Source of the DNA: UBA11740 sp049273695
GTDB taxonomy: Bacteria > Acidobacteriota > Blastocatellia > Pyrinomonadales > Pyrinomonadaceae
Length of the DNA: 64,000 bases
NCBI GenBank assembly: GCA_049273695.1
Contig: JBASRE010000044.1
Location: 1-64,000 of the forward strand
Direction: 5' to 3'
The translations under genes and the position numbers were made by a program. Below are positions 36,708 to 45,014 of this stretch, piece after piece. The notes below the pieces were generated by a model that saw only the letters and a program-made list of their open reading frames with translations, was not told where the DNA came from and searched no databases. Position 1 is the stretch's first letter. Each line of letters opens with the position of its first letter.

Positions 36708-36757
36708 TCGTTTAGAGTCGGGCTACTGCCCGCGGGCGGTAGCCCGCTGCTAAACGA
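36708..36757. repeat. TCGTTTAGA / TAAACGA palindromic repeat, copy 2
   Basis: The outer arms TCGTTTAGAG and CTAAACGA enclose CGGGCTACTGCCCGC and GCGGTAGCCCG. Another palindrome, CACAGACTTTAGTCTGTG, lies just before it (36675-36692). Confidence 0.7.
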
Positions 36758-36766
36758 TGGGAAGGA

Positions 36767-36976
36767 CTACACCCTTACCGGATGATCTTTCGCGTACGAG
36801 TAGGCGCACCAGGCCGAAATGATGTGAACTATCCAGCCAAGCGTGCCCGCCGAGCCAATCCACGAAATACCGGTGACCAGCAGCCAGAGAATGCCAATTA
36901 GAATTCGGCCGTTATAGATCTGTCCGACACCTGGTATCAGGAAACTAAGAATGCCGGCGAGCATTGGATCGCGCAT
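36767..36976 (-). CDS. small TM2-like membrane protein
   Basis: A 69-residue membrane protein with two helices (about residues 5-20 and 26-59) and the motif FLIPGVGQIYNGRILIGI, typical of TM2/DUF5683-type small proteins. Its 5' end, from base 36945, is repeated as a decayed copy 1.7 kb downstream (38648-38704), flanking the amidohydrolase gene. Function is unknown. Confidence 0.75.
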   Translation of the reverse strand: MRDPMLAGILSFLIPGVGQIYNGRILIGILWLLVTGISWIGSAGTLGWIVHIISAWCAYSYAKDHPVRV

Positions 36977-37002
36977 GACTGAATACCTCCGCGCGAAAAT
37001 AT
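36945..37002. repeat. direct repeat flanking the 37.1-38.5 kb gene, left copy
   Basis: Begins CTAAGAATGCCGGCGAGCAT and ends AAAATAT. The right copy with a few mismatches lies at 38648-38704. The left copy overlaps the start of the TM2-like gene. Confidence 0.75.
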
Positions 37003-37043
37003 ACGTTGGCTGTCAGGGATTTGTTCGCAAGAAGTCGGCACTT

Positions 37044-37102
37044 GGTACGCAGGCCTCTGGCTTGCTGAAAAAAACTAAAAGCAGGCGGGACGCCTGCGTA
37101 CC
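37044..37102. repeat. GGTACGCAGG palindromic repeat, variant d
   Basis: GGTACGCAGGCCTCTGGCTT and GCAGGCGGGACGCCTGCGTA face each other. It is a relative of the 16695-16759 repeat with one changed arm, and lies at the 3' end of the amidohydrolase gene. Confidence 0.65.
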
Positions 37103-37106
37103 CACC

Positions 37107-38525
37107 TCACTTTTTCTCGATGTGCGAATTTTGAATTTTGGGAGCGATTTCATTGAGCTCGCTGTCAAGCGCTGCCTGTGCGTACCATTTGCCCTTCAGC
37201 ATTACGCCAGCACGGTCCTTTGTCGCCTCAATATCCACGAGCGGATTGGCATTCAACAGGATCAGATCGGCCCGTTTGCCTTTCTCCACAGTTCCGGCGC
37301 GGGCAAGCGTCCCCAAAAACTCGTGGGGATTCCTTGTTCCGGCTGCGAGCACGGCATAGTTAGACAGGCCCGCATCTTTCAAAGCCCGCAGTTCGTGATG
37401 CAGGCCAAAGCCGTAAAGGAACAAAAACTCGGGCGTGTCGGATCCGGTCATAATCTTTCCACCGGCGTCGTGAATGGCTTTTATTAACTTCTCGCGCAGC
37501 TCGATCCAGCGCGCGCGTTTCTCGAGCGGCACTGCGTTGAGCATCCGGTTCCGCTTGTAAAAATCGAGCCACTGCTGCTGAACTTTTGTCGGATAGAATT
37601 TAAAGTCCGGCTGGGCGCGGATCGATTCCTCGCTCCGGGCGCATCCGAATGAGTTCTTCATGAAGTGATGAGTCGGATCGACGAATGGATTCGCCGCGAC
37701 GGTCTTACGCGCGATCTCGGCGATCCTGCTTTCGTCCATGTAGTCGAAACTCTTCCAGTTGTCGGGATTGTAGATGTAGAGGTCCGAAACGGAGCCCTTC
37801 ATGGGGGCATCGGGCTTGAGCAGCAGCTCCATGTAACCGTCGAGATGTTCGATCTGCTGGCGCGCTTTCCACGCTCGCTCGACGCCGACGAACCGGCTGT
37901 CCGCGTGCCCGACGACCCGAATGTTCTGCTTCGCGGCTTCATCGACCGCGGCTTCGTAAACTTCGGCCTTGATAAACGTCGTGATCTTGATGAAGTCGTA
38001 ACCAGCGGCTTTCGATTTTCTGACCGCCTCGCGACCTTCTTCCGGCGTATTGACGACAAAGTTGTTGCCTTGCTCGCGGCCGGTCAGATGCGGCGATGCG
38101 ACAAAGATCGTCGGCGCATCGATCTCGCCTTTGGCTGAGCGGGTTCGCAGCGCGAGCAGCTCAGGCGTTCCGATCATGAACCGGACAGTCGTCACGCCGT
38201 TGGCGACCATCACGCGCAATTCGTTTTCAGCGATCGAATCGGGATACTCGTCGCTGTCCGAAAGCAGGTGCGTGTGCATGTCGACCAGCCCCGGAATCAG
38301 GAACTTTCCATTGGCGTTGACGCGAATCGCGTCTTTCGGGACTTTTACTTTTCTGGCGTCGCCGATCTCGTGGATGAGTCCATTGCGAACAATGACGGTC
38401 TGGTTCATGAGGAGGCGTTCGCGATCCATCGGGATCACATTCACGCCGACGAACGCCGTGGTCTGGGCCTGCACTGCCGAAACAAAAACAAGCAGAAGCG
38501 AAACTAGCAAAAATACTCTCTTCAT
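37107..38525 (-). CDS. secreted amidohydrolase
   Basis: An exported amidohydrolase of 472 residues with a signal peptide (MKRVFLLVSLLLVFVSAVQA). The first metal-binding motif is VDMHTHLLSD (about residues 81-90), the central Lys/His region includes KITTFIKAEVYE and VVGHADSRF (about 180-205), and the later Asp is in MTGSDTPEFLFLYG (about 360). The closing GTVEKGKRADLILLNANPL is typical. It is bracketed by a 57-bp direct repeat, so it may have been inserted into or duplicated with its neighbour. Substrate unknown; a dipeptidase- or imidazolonepropionase-like enzyme is possible. Confidence 0.9.
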   Translation of the reverse strand: MKRVFLLVSLLLVFVSAVQAQTTAFVGVNVIPMDRERLLMNQTVIVRNGLIHEIGDARKVKVPKDAIRVNANGKFLIPGLVDMHTHLLSDSDEYPDSIAENELRVMVANGVTTVRFMIGTPELLALRTRSAKGEIDAPTIFVASPHLTGREQGNNFVVNTPEEGREAVRKSKAAGYDFIKITTFIKAEVYEAAVDEAAKQNIRVVGHADSRFVGVERAWKARQQIEHLDGYMELLLKPDAPMKGSVSDLYIYNPDNWKSFDYMDESRIAEIARKTVAANPFVDPTHHFMKNSFGCARSEESIRAQPDFKFYPTKVQQQWLDFYKRNRMLNAVPLEKRARWIELREKLIKAIHDAGGKIMTGSDTPEFLFLYGFGLHHELRALKDAGLSNYAVLAAGTRNPHEFLGTLARAGTVEKGKRADLILLNANPLVDIEATKDRAGVMLKGKWYAQAALDSELNEIAPKIQNSHIEKK

Positions 38526-38647
38526 GGGATCTGTTACCGTTCTTTATCTAACTCTTGCTGCCGGATAGGACTAGCTCTTTCGCCCAGCTTGAAGCCAGGT
38601 GAGAATTCTCGCGTTGAGAGATGTCCCCTACTCCCGGGAAGGATAAG

Positions 38648-38704
38648 CTAAGAATGCCGGCGAGCATCGGATCGCACATTGAATGAATACCTCGGGCAAA
38701 AATA
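38648..38704. repeat. direct repeat flanking the 37.1-38.5 kb gene, right copy
   Basis: Decayed copy of 36945-37002, with the same AAGAATGCCGGCGAGCATCG core. The start codon of the TM2-like gene is damaged in this copy (CGCACATTGAA instead of CGCGCATGACT). Confidence 0.75.
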
Positions 38705-38776
38705 TTCAACACGGTTCAGGTGATTGCTCGTGGAAAATGTACAAGAGACGGCTTCCCTGGGAAGCGCGGCGCCGTT

Positions 38777-39712
38777 CTAGTGCCCGAACAGACCTTCCAG
38801 TAAGTCGGCCATTCGATATCCAGCCTGAGCAATCGCTTCTTCTGACACGTCCAGCGTATTCCCCTGGTAAGTGGGACTGGGGCTTTGTCCGCGCTTTAGA
38901 CTTCTGGGATAGGCGTTGTCTTGCGCCAGCTTCACGCTTTCGCGTGCCCACTTTTCAAACTGGGTCGCCTCGAGGTTTCCGAAATGAGACTTCGGGTATT
39001 TCGTTTGGAGCTCGGCTGTAAGGCGAATGAGATATGCGTCAAACGTCTCAGTGTTCTTTCGGCGGTTTGCGTTGTCAACGATGTTGTCCCAATAACCATG
39101 GAGCTTGTTCCCATTATTTAGCAGGAACAGGTTTCCGCCCTGGTCTCCGTCAAGCTCGGTCGATGTTACGCGACCGCTGGCGTGCAACGGCTGGTGAATG
39201 TCGCCAACCAAATGAAGAATCCAAGCAAGATTAATTGCCCGGTCAGCGTCCGCATTGTTGCTGACGACGAAAGGTCGAAAAAGCATGAGCCGCTCGACGG
39301 CGTTGATATCGGCGATTGGCCGGTCCAGATTCTGCGGCGGATTTGTCGTGTCACCTGAAAAGCCTGACCAAAAAAAATCAACAAAGTGCCAGTCTCGTCG
39401 GTGGAACTTCTTGCACGGACGCGTGTCGTCCTGGCCCCTTGGTCGAACAATGTCAGGCCAAGTCGCGGTCTTCATGAACAGCAAACGCTCGCGGGCTGAC
39501 AGCGATGAACTGTTACCAGTGGACAGCCGGGGAAAGCATGCGCCCGACGGCGCTTTCATGAGCAACGCAATGGTGTTCCCTTTCGCAGTATCCGAGAGGT
39601 TGTCCCAAGCGATGCTGGCCACCAGTTGATGGCCGGTTGCGTTCCACGCAAACGCGGTTTGCGGCAAAACGAGGGTTACCGTAAGGATCAAAATCGAGAC
39701 TAGTTTTCTCAT
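38777..39712 (-). CDS. secreted S1/P1-type nuclease
   Basis: A zinc-dependent single-strand nuclease/3'-nucleotidase of the S1/P1 family. The signal peptide (MRKLVSILILTVTLVLPQTAFA) is followed by mature W-N-A-T-G-H, which supplies the N-terminal Trp and His zinc ligands expected at mature positions 1 and 6. Later ligands lie in HRRDWHFVDFFW, WILHLVGDIHQPLHASG and GNKLHGYWDNIVD. The start is ATG 39712, after AAAAGAA, rather than ATG 39787, because only the former begins with the signal peptide. The product of 311 residues is secreted and may recover nucleotides. Confidence 0.92.
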   Translation of the reverse strand: MRKLVSILILTVTLVLPQTAFAWNATGHQLVASIAWDNLSDTAKGNTIALLMKAPSGACFPRLSTGNSSSLSARERLLFMKTATWPDIVRPRGQDDTRPCKKFHRRDWHFVDFFWSGFSGDTTNPPQNLDRPIADINAVERLMLFRPFVVSNNADADRAINLAWILHLVGDIHQPLHASGRVTSTELDGDQGGNLFLLNNGNKLHGYWDNIVDNANRRKNTETFDAYLIRLTAELQTKYPKSHFGNLEATQFEKWARESVKLAQDNAYPRSLKRGQSPSPTYQGNTLDVSEEAIAQAGYRMADLLEGLFGH

Positions 39713-39872
39713 TTCTTTTGACGCCTTTCTGCTCAGGTGAGCTTTCGAGTATTGGGTGAAAGTATGATTCGGTAAGAACGGTGTCAAGGTATTGCCTTGA
39801 CTCCTGGCTCAGGCGGCTGAGCACCTTCCGCACACCAGGCGGCAGGAACCGAACTGAGGAAAGGAGAATTGA

Positions 39873-42653
39873 CTACAACTGTGAAGCCCCCACTGCTTCA
39901 AGCACTTTGCCGCCGGTCAATTCTGCTGCCGCTTTTGATGTAGCTTCCAAGGCGGCGTGCGCGGCTGCGAGTCGCGCGACGGGCACGCGATAGGGCGAGC
40001 AGCTCACATAGTTCAGACCAATCTCGTTGCAGAAGGCGATTGATTGCGCGTCGCCACCATGTTCGCCGCAGATGCCGACCTTCAAATCCGGCTTAACGCT
40101 GCGGCCGCGTTCGGCGCCGATTCGAACCAGCTCGCCGACGCCTTCGCGGTCAAGCACCTGAAACGGATCGTCCAGAAGAATCTTTCGATCCACGTAAGCC
40201 GGCAGGAAGCGGCCGGAATCGTCACGGCTCAAACCGAAAGTAGTTTGCGTCAGATCGTTTGTCCCGAACGAGAAGAAGGCGGCATGTTCGGCGATCTTGT
40301 TTGCGGTAAGCGCTGCGCGTGGCAATTCGATCATGGTGCCGACTTCGTATTCGATCTTCTGGCCGTGCTCGCCCGTCACCTGTTGCGCGACTTCATCAAT
40401 CAAAGCTTTTTGTTGCGCCAGCTCTTCGCTGATCGAAACCAGCGGAACCATAATCTCCAGGGTGACTTGTTTGCGTTCGCCTTTGACCTGACACGCGGCT
40501 TCGAAAATTGCGCGAATCTGCATTCTCGTAACTTCAGGATACAGCAGGCCCAGACGACAACCGCGGAAGCCGAGCATCGGATTGGATTCGCGAATCTTGT
40601 TAACGTGACGCAGCAATTGGCGCTTCTCGTCAATCTCGTCGAGCAGGTGATCCATGTCGGCGAGCGTCTTCGCCTGCCGCAATGCCATCTTCAGTTCCGA
40701 CAGTTCACCGAGCAGTTCATCGACGTTAGGCAGAAACTCGTGCAGCGGCGGATCCAGTAAACGAATCGTTACCGGAAAGCCGGCCATCTCGCGAAAGATG
40801 CCGACGAAATCGCCGCGTTGCAGCGGCAGAAGTTGTTCGAGCGCTTTCTCGCGCGCACCGACACCGTCAGCAAGAATCATCTGGCGCATCGCCGCCAGTC
40901 GCTGATCGCCAAAGAACATATGTTCTGTGCGACAAAGCCCGATGCCTTCCGCCCCAAACCCGCGAGCGGTTTTCGCATCCAGCGGCGTATCGGCGTTTGC
41001 CCGAACGATTAGCCGGCGAAACTTGTCCGCCCATTTCATCAACTCGTGGAAGTCAGAACCGAGCTGCGGCTGAATCGTCGGCACCTTGCCGAGAAACACG
41101 CGGCCTTCCGACCCGTCAACAGTGATCCATTCGCCTTTGGTGACGACTTCGCCGTTCACGCTGAACTGGTGCTGGCCGTAGTCAATGTCCAAATCCGACG
41201 CGCCGCTCACGCAAGTCTTGCCCATGCCGCGCGCGACAACGGCGGCGTGACTGGTCATGCCTCCGCGCGCAGTCACGATCGCTTGCGCAGCGACCATGCC
41301 GTGGAAATCGTCGGGGCTGGTTTCGATTCGAACCAACACGACCTTCTCGCCTTCGCGCGCCATTTCTTCCGCTTCGTCCGGACTGAAGACGACTTTACCT
41401 TGCGCCGCACCCGGACTCGCCGGCAGGCCAGTCGCGAGCACGTGCTTGGTCGTCTTCGGATCGACCGTCGGATGCAGCAGCTGATCAAGTTGCTCCGGAC
41501 TGACACGACGAACGGCGGTGGCGCGGTCGATCAATCTCTCGTTCGACATGTCCACGGCGATACGCACCGCGGCAGCGCCGGTGCGTTTGCCGGTGCGTGT
41601 CTGCAACATCCAGAGCTTGCCCCGCTCGATCGTAAATTCGCAGTCCTGCATATCGCGGTAGTGCTTCTCGAGCAACTGTGTGATCTCGGCAAATTCCTGG
41701 TAAACCTTCGGAAGTTCTTTCTTCAGTTGGCTGATCGGGTGCGGAGTGCGCGTGCCGGCGACGACGTCTTCGCCCTGAGCGTTCAGGAGATATTCGCCGT
41801 ATAACTCTTTCTTGCCGGTTGAAGGGTTACGCGTAAATGCGACGCCGGTGCCGCTGTCCTTGCCCATGTTTCCGAAGACCATCGCCTGCACGTTCACGGC
41901 AGTGCCGAGGTCGTCCGGAATCCGATTGATGCGACGATAGTCAACGGCCCGCTTACCCATCCATGAATCAAAGACGGCCGCAATCGCAACGCGAAGTTGT
42001 TCGTAAGGGTCGTCAGGAATCGCGTGTTGCTCGGCGAGAATGATCCTTTTTTCGGCGGCGATGATCTCGCGCAACTCTTTCGGTTTCAGATCGGTGTCTT
42101 TGCCGCCTTTGGTTTGAGCTTTGAAGCGATCCATCACGCGCTCGAACTTTTCGTGCGCTACATCGAGAACGATTTCCCCAAAGAGCGAGGCGAAGCGACG
42201 ATAAGCATCCAGCGCGAAACGCAAATCCCCAGTTTGTTCTGCTAATCCCTGGACCGTTTCTTCGTTCAGCCCGAGATTCAGGACCGTGTCCATCATTCCC
42301 GGCATCGAGAACGCTGCGCCCGAACGCACGGACACGAGCAGCGGATTGTTTGCATCACCGAATCCCTTGCCGACTTTCTTTTCGATTTCGTGGAGCGCTT
42401 CGACAACCTGTTCCCACATGCCTTCGGGGAACTGTTTGTTATTGTCGTAATACGCGTTGCAGGCTTCAGTCGTGACGATCAGGCCTGGCGGAACCGGCAA
42501 CCCGGCGCGAGTCATCTCGCACAGGCCGGCGCCTTTACCGCCAAACAGCGATTTGTTTTCGCCGTTGCCTTCTTCAAACAGATAGACCCACTTGCGCTCT
42601 TGGGATTCAGTAGGGTCGGTTTCTTCGGGTGCTTCCAGGATGGCTTCAGTCAC
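39873..42653 (-). CDS. ppdK: pyruvate, phosphate dikinase
   Basis: Interconverts pyruvate and PEP with ATP and phosphate. The 926 residues are slightly longer than usual. The N-terminal ATP-grasp domain begins VYLFEEGNGENKSLFGGKGA. The phosphohistidine domain has GGMTSHAAVVARGMGKTCVS (His at about residue 471, with the regulatory Thr two before). The C-terminal PEP/pyruvate barrel has GFRGCRLGLLYPEV and the Cys loop CGEHGGDAQS (about 859). ATG 42653 gives an acidic N-terminal leader of about 20 residues. It is transcribed alone. Confidence 0.95.
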   Translation of the reverse strand: MTEAILEAPEETDPTESQERKWVYLFEEGNGENKSLFGGKGAGLCEMTRAGLPVPPGLIVTTEACNAYYDNNKQFPEGMWEQVVEALHEIEKKVGKGFGDANNPLLVSVRSGAAFSMPGMMDTVLNLGLNEETVQGLAEQTGDLRFALDAYRRFASLFGEIVLDVAHEKFERVMDRFKAQTKGGKDTDLKPKELREIIAAEKRIILAEQHAIPDDPYEQLRVAIAAVFDSWMGKRAVDYRRINRIPDDLGTAVNVQAMVFGNMGKDSGTGVAFTRNPSTGKKELYGEYLLNAQGEDVVAGTRTPHPISQLKKELPKVYQEFAEITQLLEKHYRDMQDCEFTIERGKLWMLQTRTGKRTGAAAVRIAVDMSNERLIDRATAVRRVSPEQLDQLLHPTVDPKTTKHVLATGLPASPGAAQGKVVFSPDEAEEMAREGEKVVLVRIETSPDDFHGMVAAQAIVTARGGMTSHAAVVARGMGKTCVSGASDLDIDYGQHQFSVNGEVVTKGEWITVDGSEGRVFLGKVPTIQPQLGSDFHELMKWADKFRRLIVRANADTPLDAKTARGFGAEGIGLCRTEHMFFGDQRLAAMRQMILADGVGAREKALEQLLPLQRGDFVGIFREMAGFPVTIRLLDPPLHEFLPNVDELLGELSELKMALRQAKTLADMDHLLDEIDEKRQLLRHVNKIRESNPMLGFRGCRLGLLYPEVTRMQIRAIFEAACQVKGERKQVTLEIMVPLVSISEELAQQKALIDEVAQQVTGEHGQKIEYEVGTMIELPRAALTANKIAEHAAFFSFGTNDLTQTTFGLSRDDSGRFLPAYVDRKILLDDPFQVLDREGVGELVRIGAERGRSVKPDLKVGICGEHGGDAQSIAFCNEIGLNYVSCSPYRVPVARLAAAHAALEATSKAAAELTGGKVLEAVGASQL

Positions 42654-42818
42654 GTTTGGGGTACCTCAACAGGGGTCGTCGGCGGGCCTAATCATACACT
42701 GAGAATGCGGACGCGCGCAGCCGCGGATTGCCCCGAACTGGCGAGCCAGGTGATGCGTATCACAAAGGGCAACTTGGTTTTTGCGGCGCGACGTGCAAAA
42801 TTTTAATTGACGTAAATC

Positions 42819-43118
42819 ATGAATGAATTCAACAAAGGTGCCGAGGCCTCATCGCTTCTTTTTCGTATTCTTAGCTCGGGCCGGATACCGAATCTGAAGT
42901 TCCTGAAGCGCATTGTGGTCGCCATCCTTGGTTTCACCGTGCTGCTTGTCGGAGTCGCGATGATCATCCTGCCCGGACCGGCATTCATCATAATTCCGCT
43001 GGGGCTCGCCATCCTGGCGACGGAGTTTGTCTGGGCCCAGAGACTTCTGACGAAGGCGAAATCCTATTTCGAGAAACAGAGACAGCGCGTGGCCGACAAG
43101 ATGCGAGGGAAGAGGTAG
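42819..43118 (+). CDS. PGPGW-motif membrane protein
   Basis: A 99-residue membrane protein with one long hydrophobic hairpin (about residues 29-70) carrying the LPGPAFIIIPLGLAIL motif of the PGPGW family. The basic C-terminal tail (KSYFEKQRQRVADKMRGKR) is cytoplasmic. Function is unknown. It ends 7 bp before the GGTACGCACG repeat. Confidence 0.85.
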   Translation: MNEFNKGAEASSLLFRILSSGRIPNLKFLKRIVVAILGFTVLLVGVAMIILPGPAFIIIPLGLAILATEFVWAQRLLTKAKSYFEKQRQRVADKMRGKR

Positions 43119-43124
43119 CCTCAG

Positions 43125-43184
43125 GGTACGCACGCTCTGGCGTGCCGCTTTCGTTCTGAAAAGCACGCCAGAGGCGTGCGTACC
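43125..43184. repeat. GGTACGCACGCC palindromic repeat, copy b
   Basis: GGTACGCACGCTCTGGCGTG and CACGCCAGAGGCGTGCGTAC face each other around an 18-nt spacer. Same family as 16695-16759. Confidence 0.8.
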
Positions 43185-43188
43185 GATC

Positions 43189-43509
43189 TCAGTATTTGGG
43201 CACGCTCGGATCGACTTCATTCGACCAGGCCGTAATCCCGCCTTTTAAGTTCATTAGCCGGCCCGTGAATCCCGAACGTTGCAGCGCCTCGATCGCCTTG
43301 GCGCTGCGGCCACCCATCTTGCAGTGAACGACGGTCTCGCGATTGGGATCGATCTCATCCATTCGATTCAGCACTTGTCCCAGTGGAATCAAGTTGGAGT
43401 TTGGGATGCGTCCGATTTCGAATTCGTGCTGCTCGCGCACGTCGATGATTTGCAGATCGTCGCCTTGATCGATGCGTTGTTTGAGTTCAGTTGCGGTGAT
43501 TTCTTCCAT
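43189..43509 (-). CDS. rhodanese domain protein
   Basis: A single-domain rhodanese of 106 residues, which would carry a persulfide sulfur. The active-site loop is CKMGGRS (about residues 63-69), with Cys present. IIDVREQHEFEIGRIPNSNL is the other family hallmark. It lies downstream of the trans-sulfuration enzyme on the same strand, with two repeat elements between, so a sulfur-related link is plausible but not certain. Confidence 0.92.
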   Translation of the reverse strand: MEEITATELKQRIDQGDDLQIIDVREQHEFEIGRIPNSNLIPLGQVLNRMDEIDPNRETVVHCKMGGRSAKAIEALQRSGFTGRLMNLKGGITAWSNEVDPSVPKY

Positions 43510-43558
43510 GAGTCCCTTTTGCTTTCTAAACTTGATCTTATGATCCCGTCGCTACCAA

Positions 43559-43651
43559 TTTGGAGTGCGGTGGCAAGCGCAACGCGACACCGCTTTGGAT
43601 ACTATTAATCCAAAGCGCCGTCGTCGCTCCGCTCTGCCGGCGCACTCCAAA
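43559..43651 (+). repeat. TTTGGAGTGCGGCGGCA inverted-repeat element, copy 3
   Basis: A 93-bp element begins TTTGGAGTGCGGTGGCAAG and ends GGCGCACTCCAAA. It is flanked by CCCGTCGCTACC direct repeats (43545-43556 and 43684-43695) that run into the 3' end of the next gene. Confidence 0.8.
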
Positions 43652-43680
43652 TTACCGTTCCGGGGTACTGACACGATTTT

Positions 43681-44973
43681 CTACCCCGTCGCTACCGCTC
43701 CGGGTACTGACACGGCCGCTGCTTCGCGTGCCGACACGGCGTTCAGAGCCTGTTCGATGTCAGCAATAATATCGTTGACGTTTTCAATCCCGACAGACAT
43801 GCGAATAAGCCCTTCGCTGATTCCAAGTGCGTCGCGGCGCGCCGGCTCCAGGTCTCTATGCGAAGCGGTTGCCGGATGCAGCACGCTGGTGAAGACGTCG
43901 CCGAGACTGGTTGAGCGAACGCAAAGTTTCAGCGCGTCCATGAATCGAAAAGCTGCGTCGCGGCTATTGTCCTTTAACTCAATCGAGACCAATGCGCCGA
44001 AATACGGAGTGCGCAGCATGCGTGTCGCGATCCCACGGTCCGCAGGCCTCCCGGCCTGCTGCACGCCAGAGGCGTGCGTACCTTCCATCCCGGGATAGTG
44101 AACGCGAGCAACGCGTGCGTCTTTGTTCAGCCACGCCGCGACTGCCGCTGCATTCTCGCATTGGCGCTCCATCCGCACGGCCAGAGTCTTGATGCCACGG
44201 AGAATCTCGTGCGCATCCCACGGACTCAACACGCCGCCAACGTATTTCATGACGCGCACCAACGATTCACCGTCGGCCTCGTGTCGTGAAATTGCGACGC
44301 CGCCCATGGCGTCGGCGTGGCCACCGAGAAATTTTGTCGCGCTGTGAACGACGATGTCGGCGCCGTGCTTCAGAGGTTGGCAGAGATACGGCGAGGCAAA
44401 CGTGTTGTCGATGATCAGTCGCGCGCCGGCTTCGCGCGCAATCTCAGCACAGGCATCGATGTCGCAAACTTTAAGGAGCGGATTCGAGATTGTTTCGGCA
44501 AGCAGCACGCGCGGCTTGTTTTCTTTCGCCAGGGCGCGGACCTGATCCAGATCAGCGAAGTCAGCCGTGATTGTCTTAACGCCCAGGGCGCCGAAGATAG
44601 TGTGAAGCAGACCCGTGGTCGCTCCATACAGATCCTGCGAGGCCAGGACAGTTGTTCCCGCCGACACACCGCACGTGAGCAACGCCGCGTGCAGCGCAGC
44701 CATTCCGGATGCATAAACACACGCGGTCGCACCATTTTCGATTTCGCACAGGACGTCAGCCAACGCATCGGTCGTCGGATTGCCGTGACGCGTGTAAAGG
44801 TAGCCCGGCGCTTGCCCCGCGAACACGCGATCCATTTCCGCTACTGAGTCATACGTATACGTGACGCTGGAGTAAATGGGCATCGAGGTCGGTTGCCCGG
44901 GAGGCGTCGGTTTGTGCGCGCCCGCGTGCACCACCTGGGTGTCGATGTCTGTATCGGATTTCTTCTCAGGCAT
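43681..44973 (-). CDS. PLP-dependent trans-sulfuration enzyme (cystathionine gamma-synthase/lyase)
   Basis: Cys/Met metabolism PLP enzyme of 430 residues, making or breaking cystathionine. The PLP lysine lies in VVHSATKFLGGHADAMGG, and YTRHGNPTTDALADVLCEIE is the N-terminal hallmark. The start ATG 44973 is preferred; an earlier in-frame ATG would overlap phhA. Two foreign pieces are visible: about 18 residues (EGTHASGVQQAGRPADRG) encoded by a palindromic repeat after YPGM, where homologues have a short surface loop, and a C-terminal tail (AAAVSVPGAVATG) from a CCGGGTACTGACACG repeat. The enzyme may still fold. Cystathionine beta-lyase or methionine gamma-lyase are alternatives. Confidence 0.9.
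   Translation of the reverse strand: MPEKKSDTDIDTQVVHAGAHKPTPPGQPTSMPIYSSVTYTYDSVAEMDRVFAGQAPGYLYTRHGNPTTDALADVLCEIENGATACVYASGMAALHAALLTCGVSAGTTVLASQDLYGATTGLLHTIFGALGVKTITADFADLDQVRALAKENKPRVLLAETISNPLLKVCDIDACAEIAREAGARLIIDNTFASPYLCQPLKHGADIVVHSATKFLGGHADAMGGVAISRHEADGESLVRVMKYVGGVLSPWDAHEILRGIKTLAVRMERQCENAAAVAAWLNKDARVARVHYPGMEGTHASGVQQAGRPADRGIATRMLRTPYFGALVSIELKDNSRDAAFRFMDALKLCVRSTSLGDVFTSVLHPATASHRDLEPARRDALGISEGLIRMSVGIENVNDIIADIEQALNAVSAREAAAVSVPGAVATG
44042..44082. repeat. palindromic repeat inserted within the trans-sulfuration gene, copy c
   Basis: GCACGCCAGAGGCGTGCGTA (44061-44080) matches one arm of the GGTACGCACGCC family and is joined to another palindrome, GCAGGCCTCCCGGCCTGC (44042-44059). 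The insert keeps the reading frame. Confidence 0.75.
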
Positions 44974-45014
44974 GATCGTGACCGGCGCAGATTCTATAAC
45001 GTCTGGGCTGAAAG

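Noticed and set aside
40044..40760. 238-residue open frame opposite the ppdK gene
   Set aside because: It is fully antisense to a well-supported ppdK coding region, has no family motif, and GC-rich codon bias explains the open frame. The 252-residue frame at 41046-41804 is rejected for the same reason.
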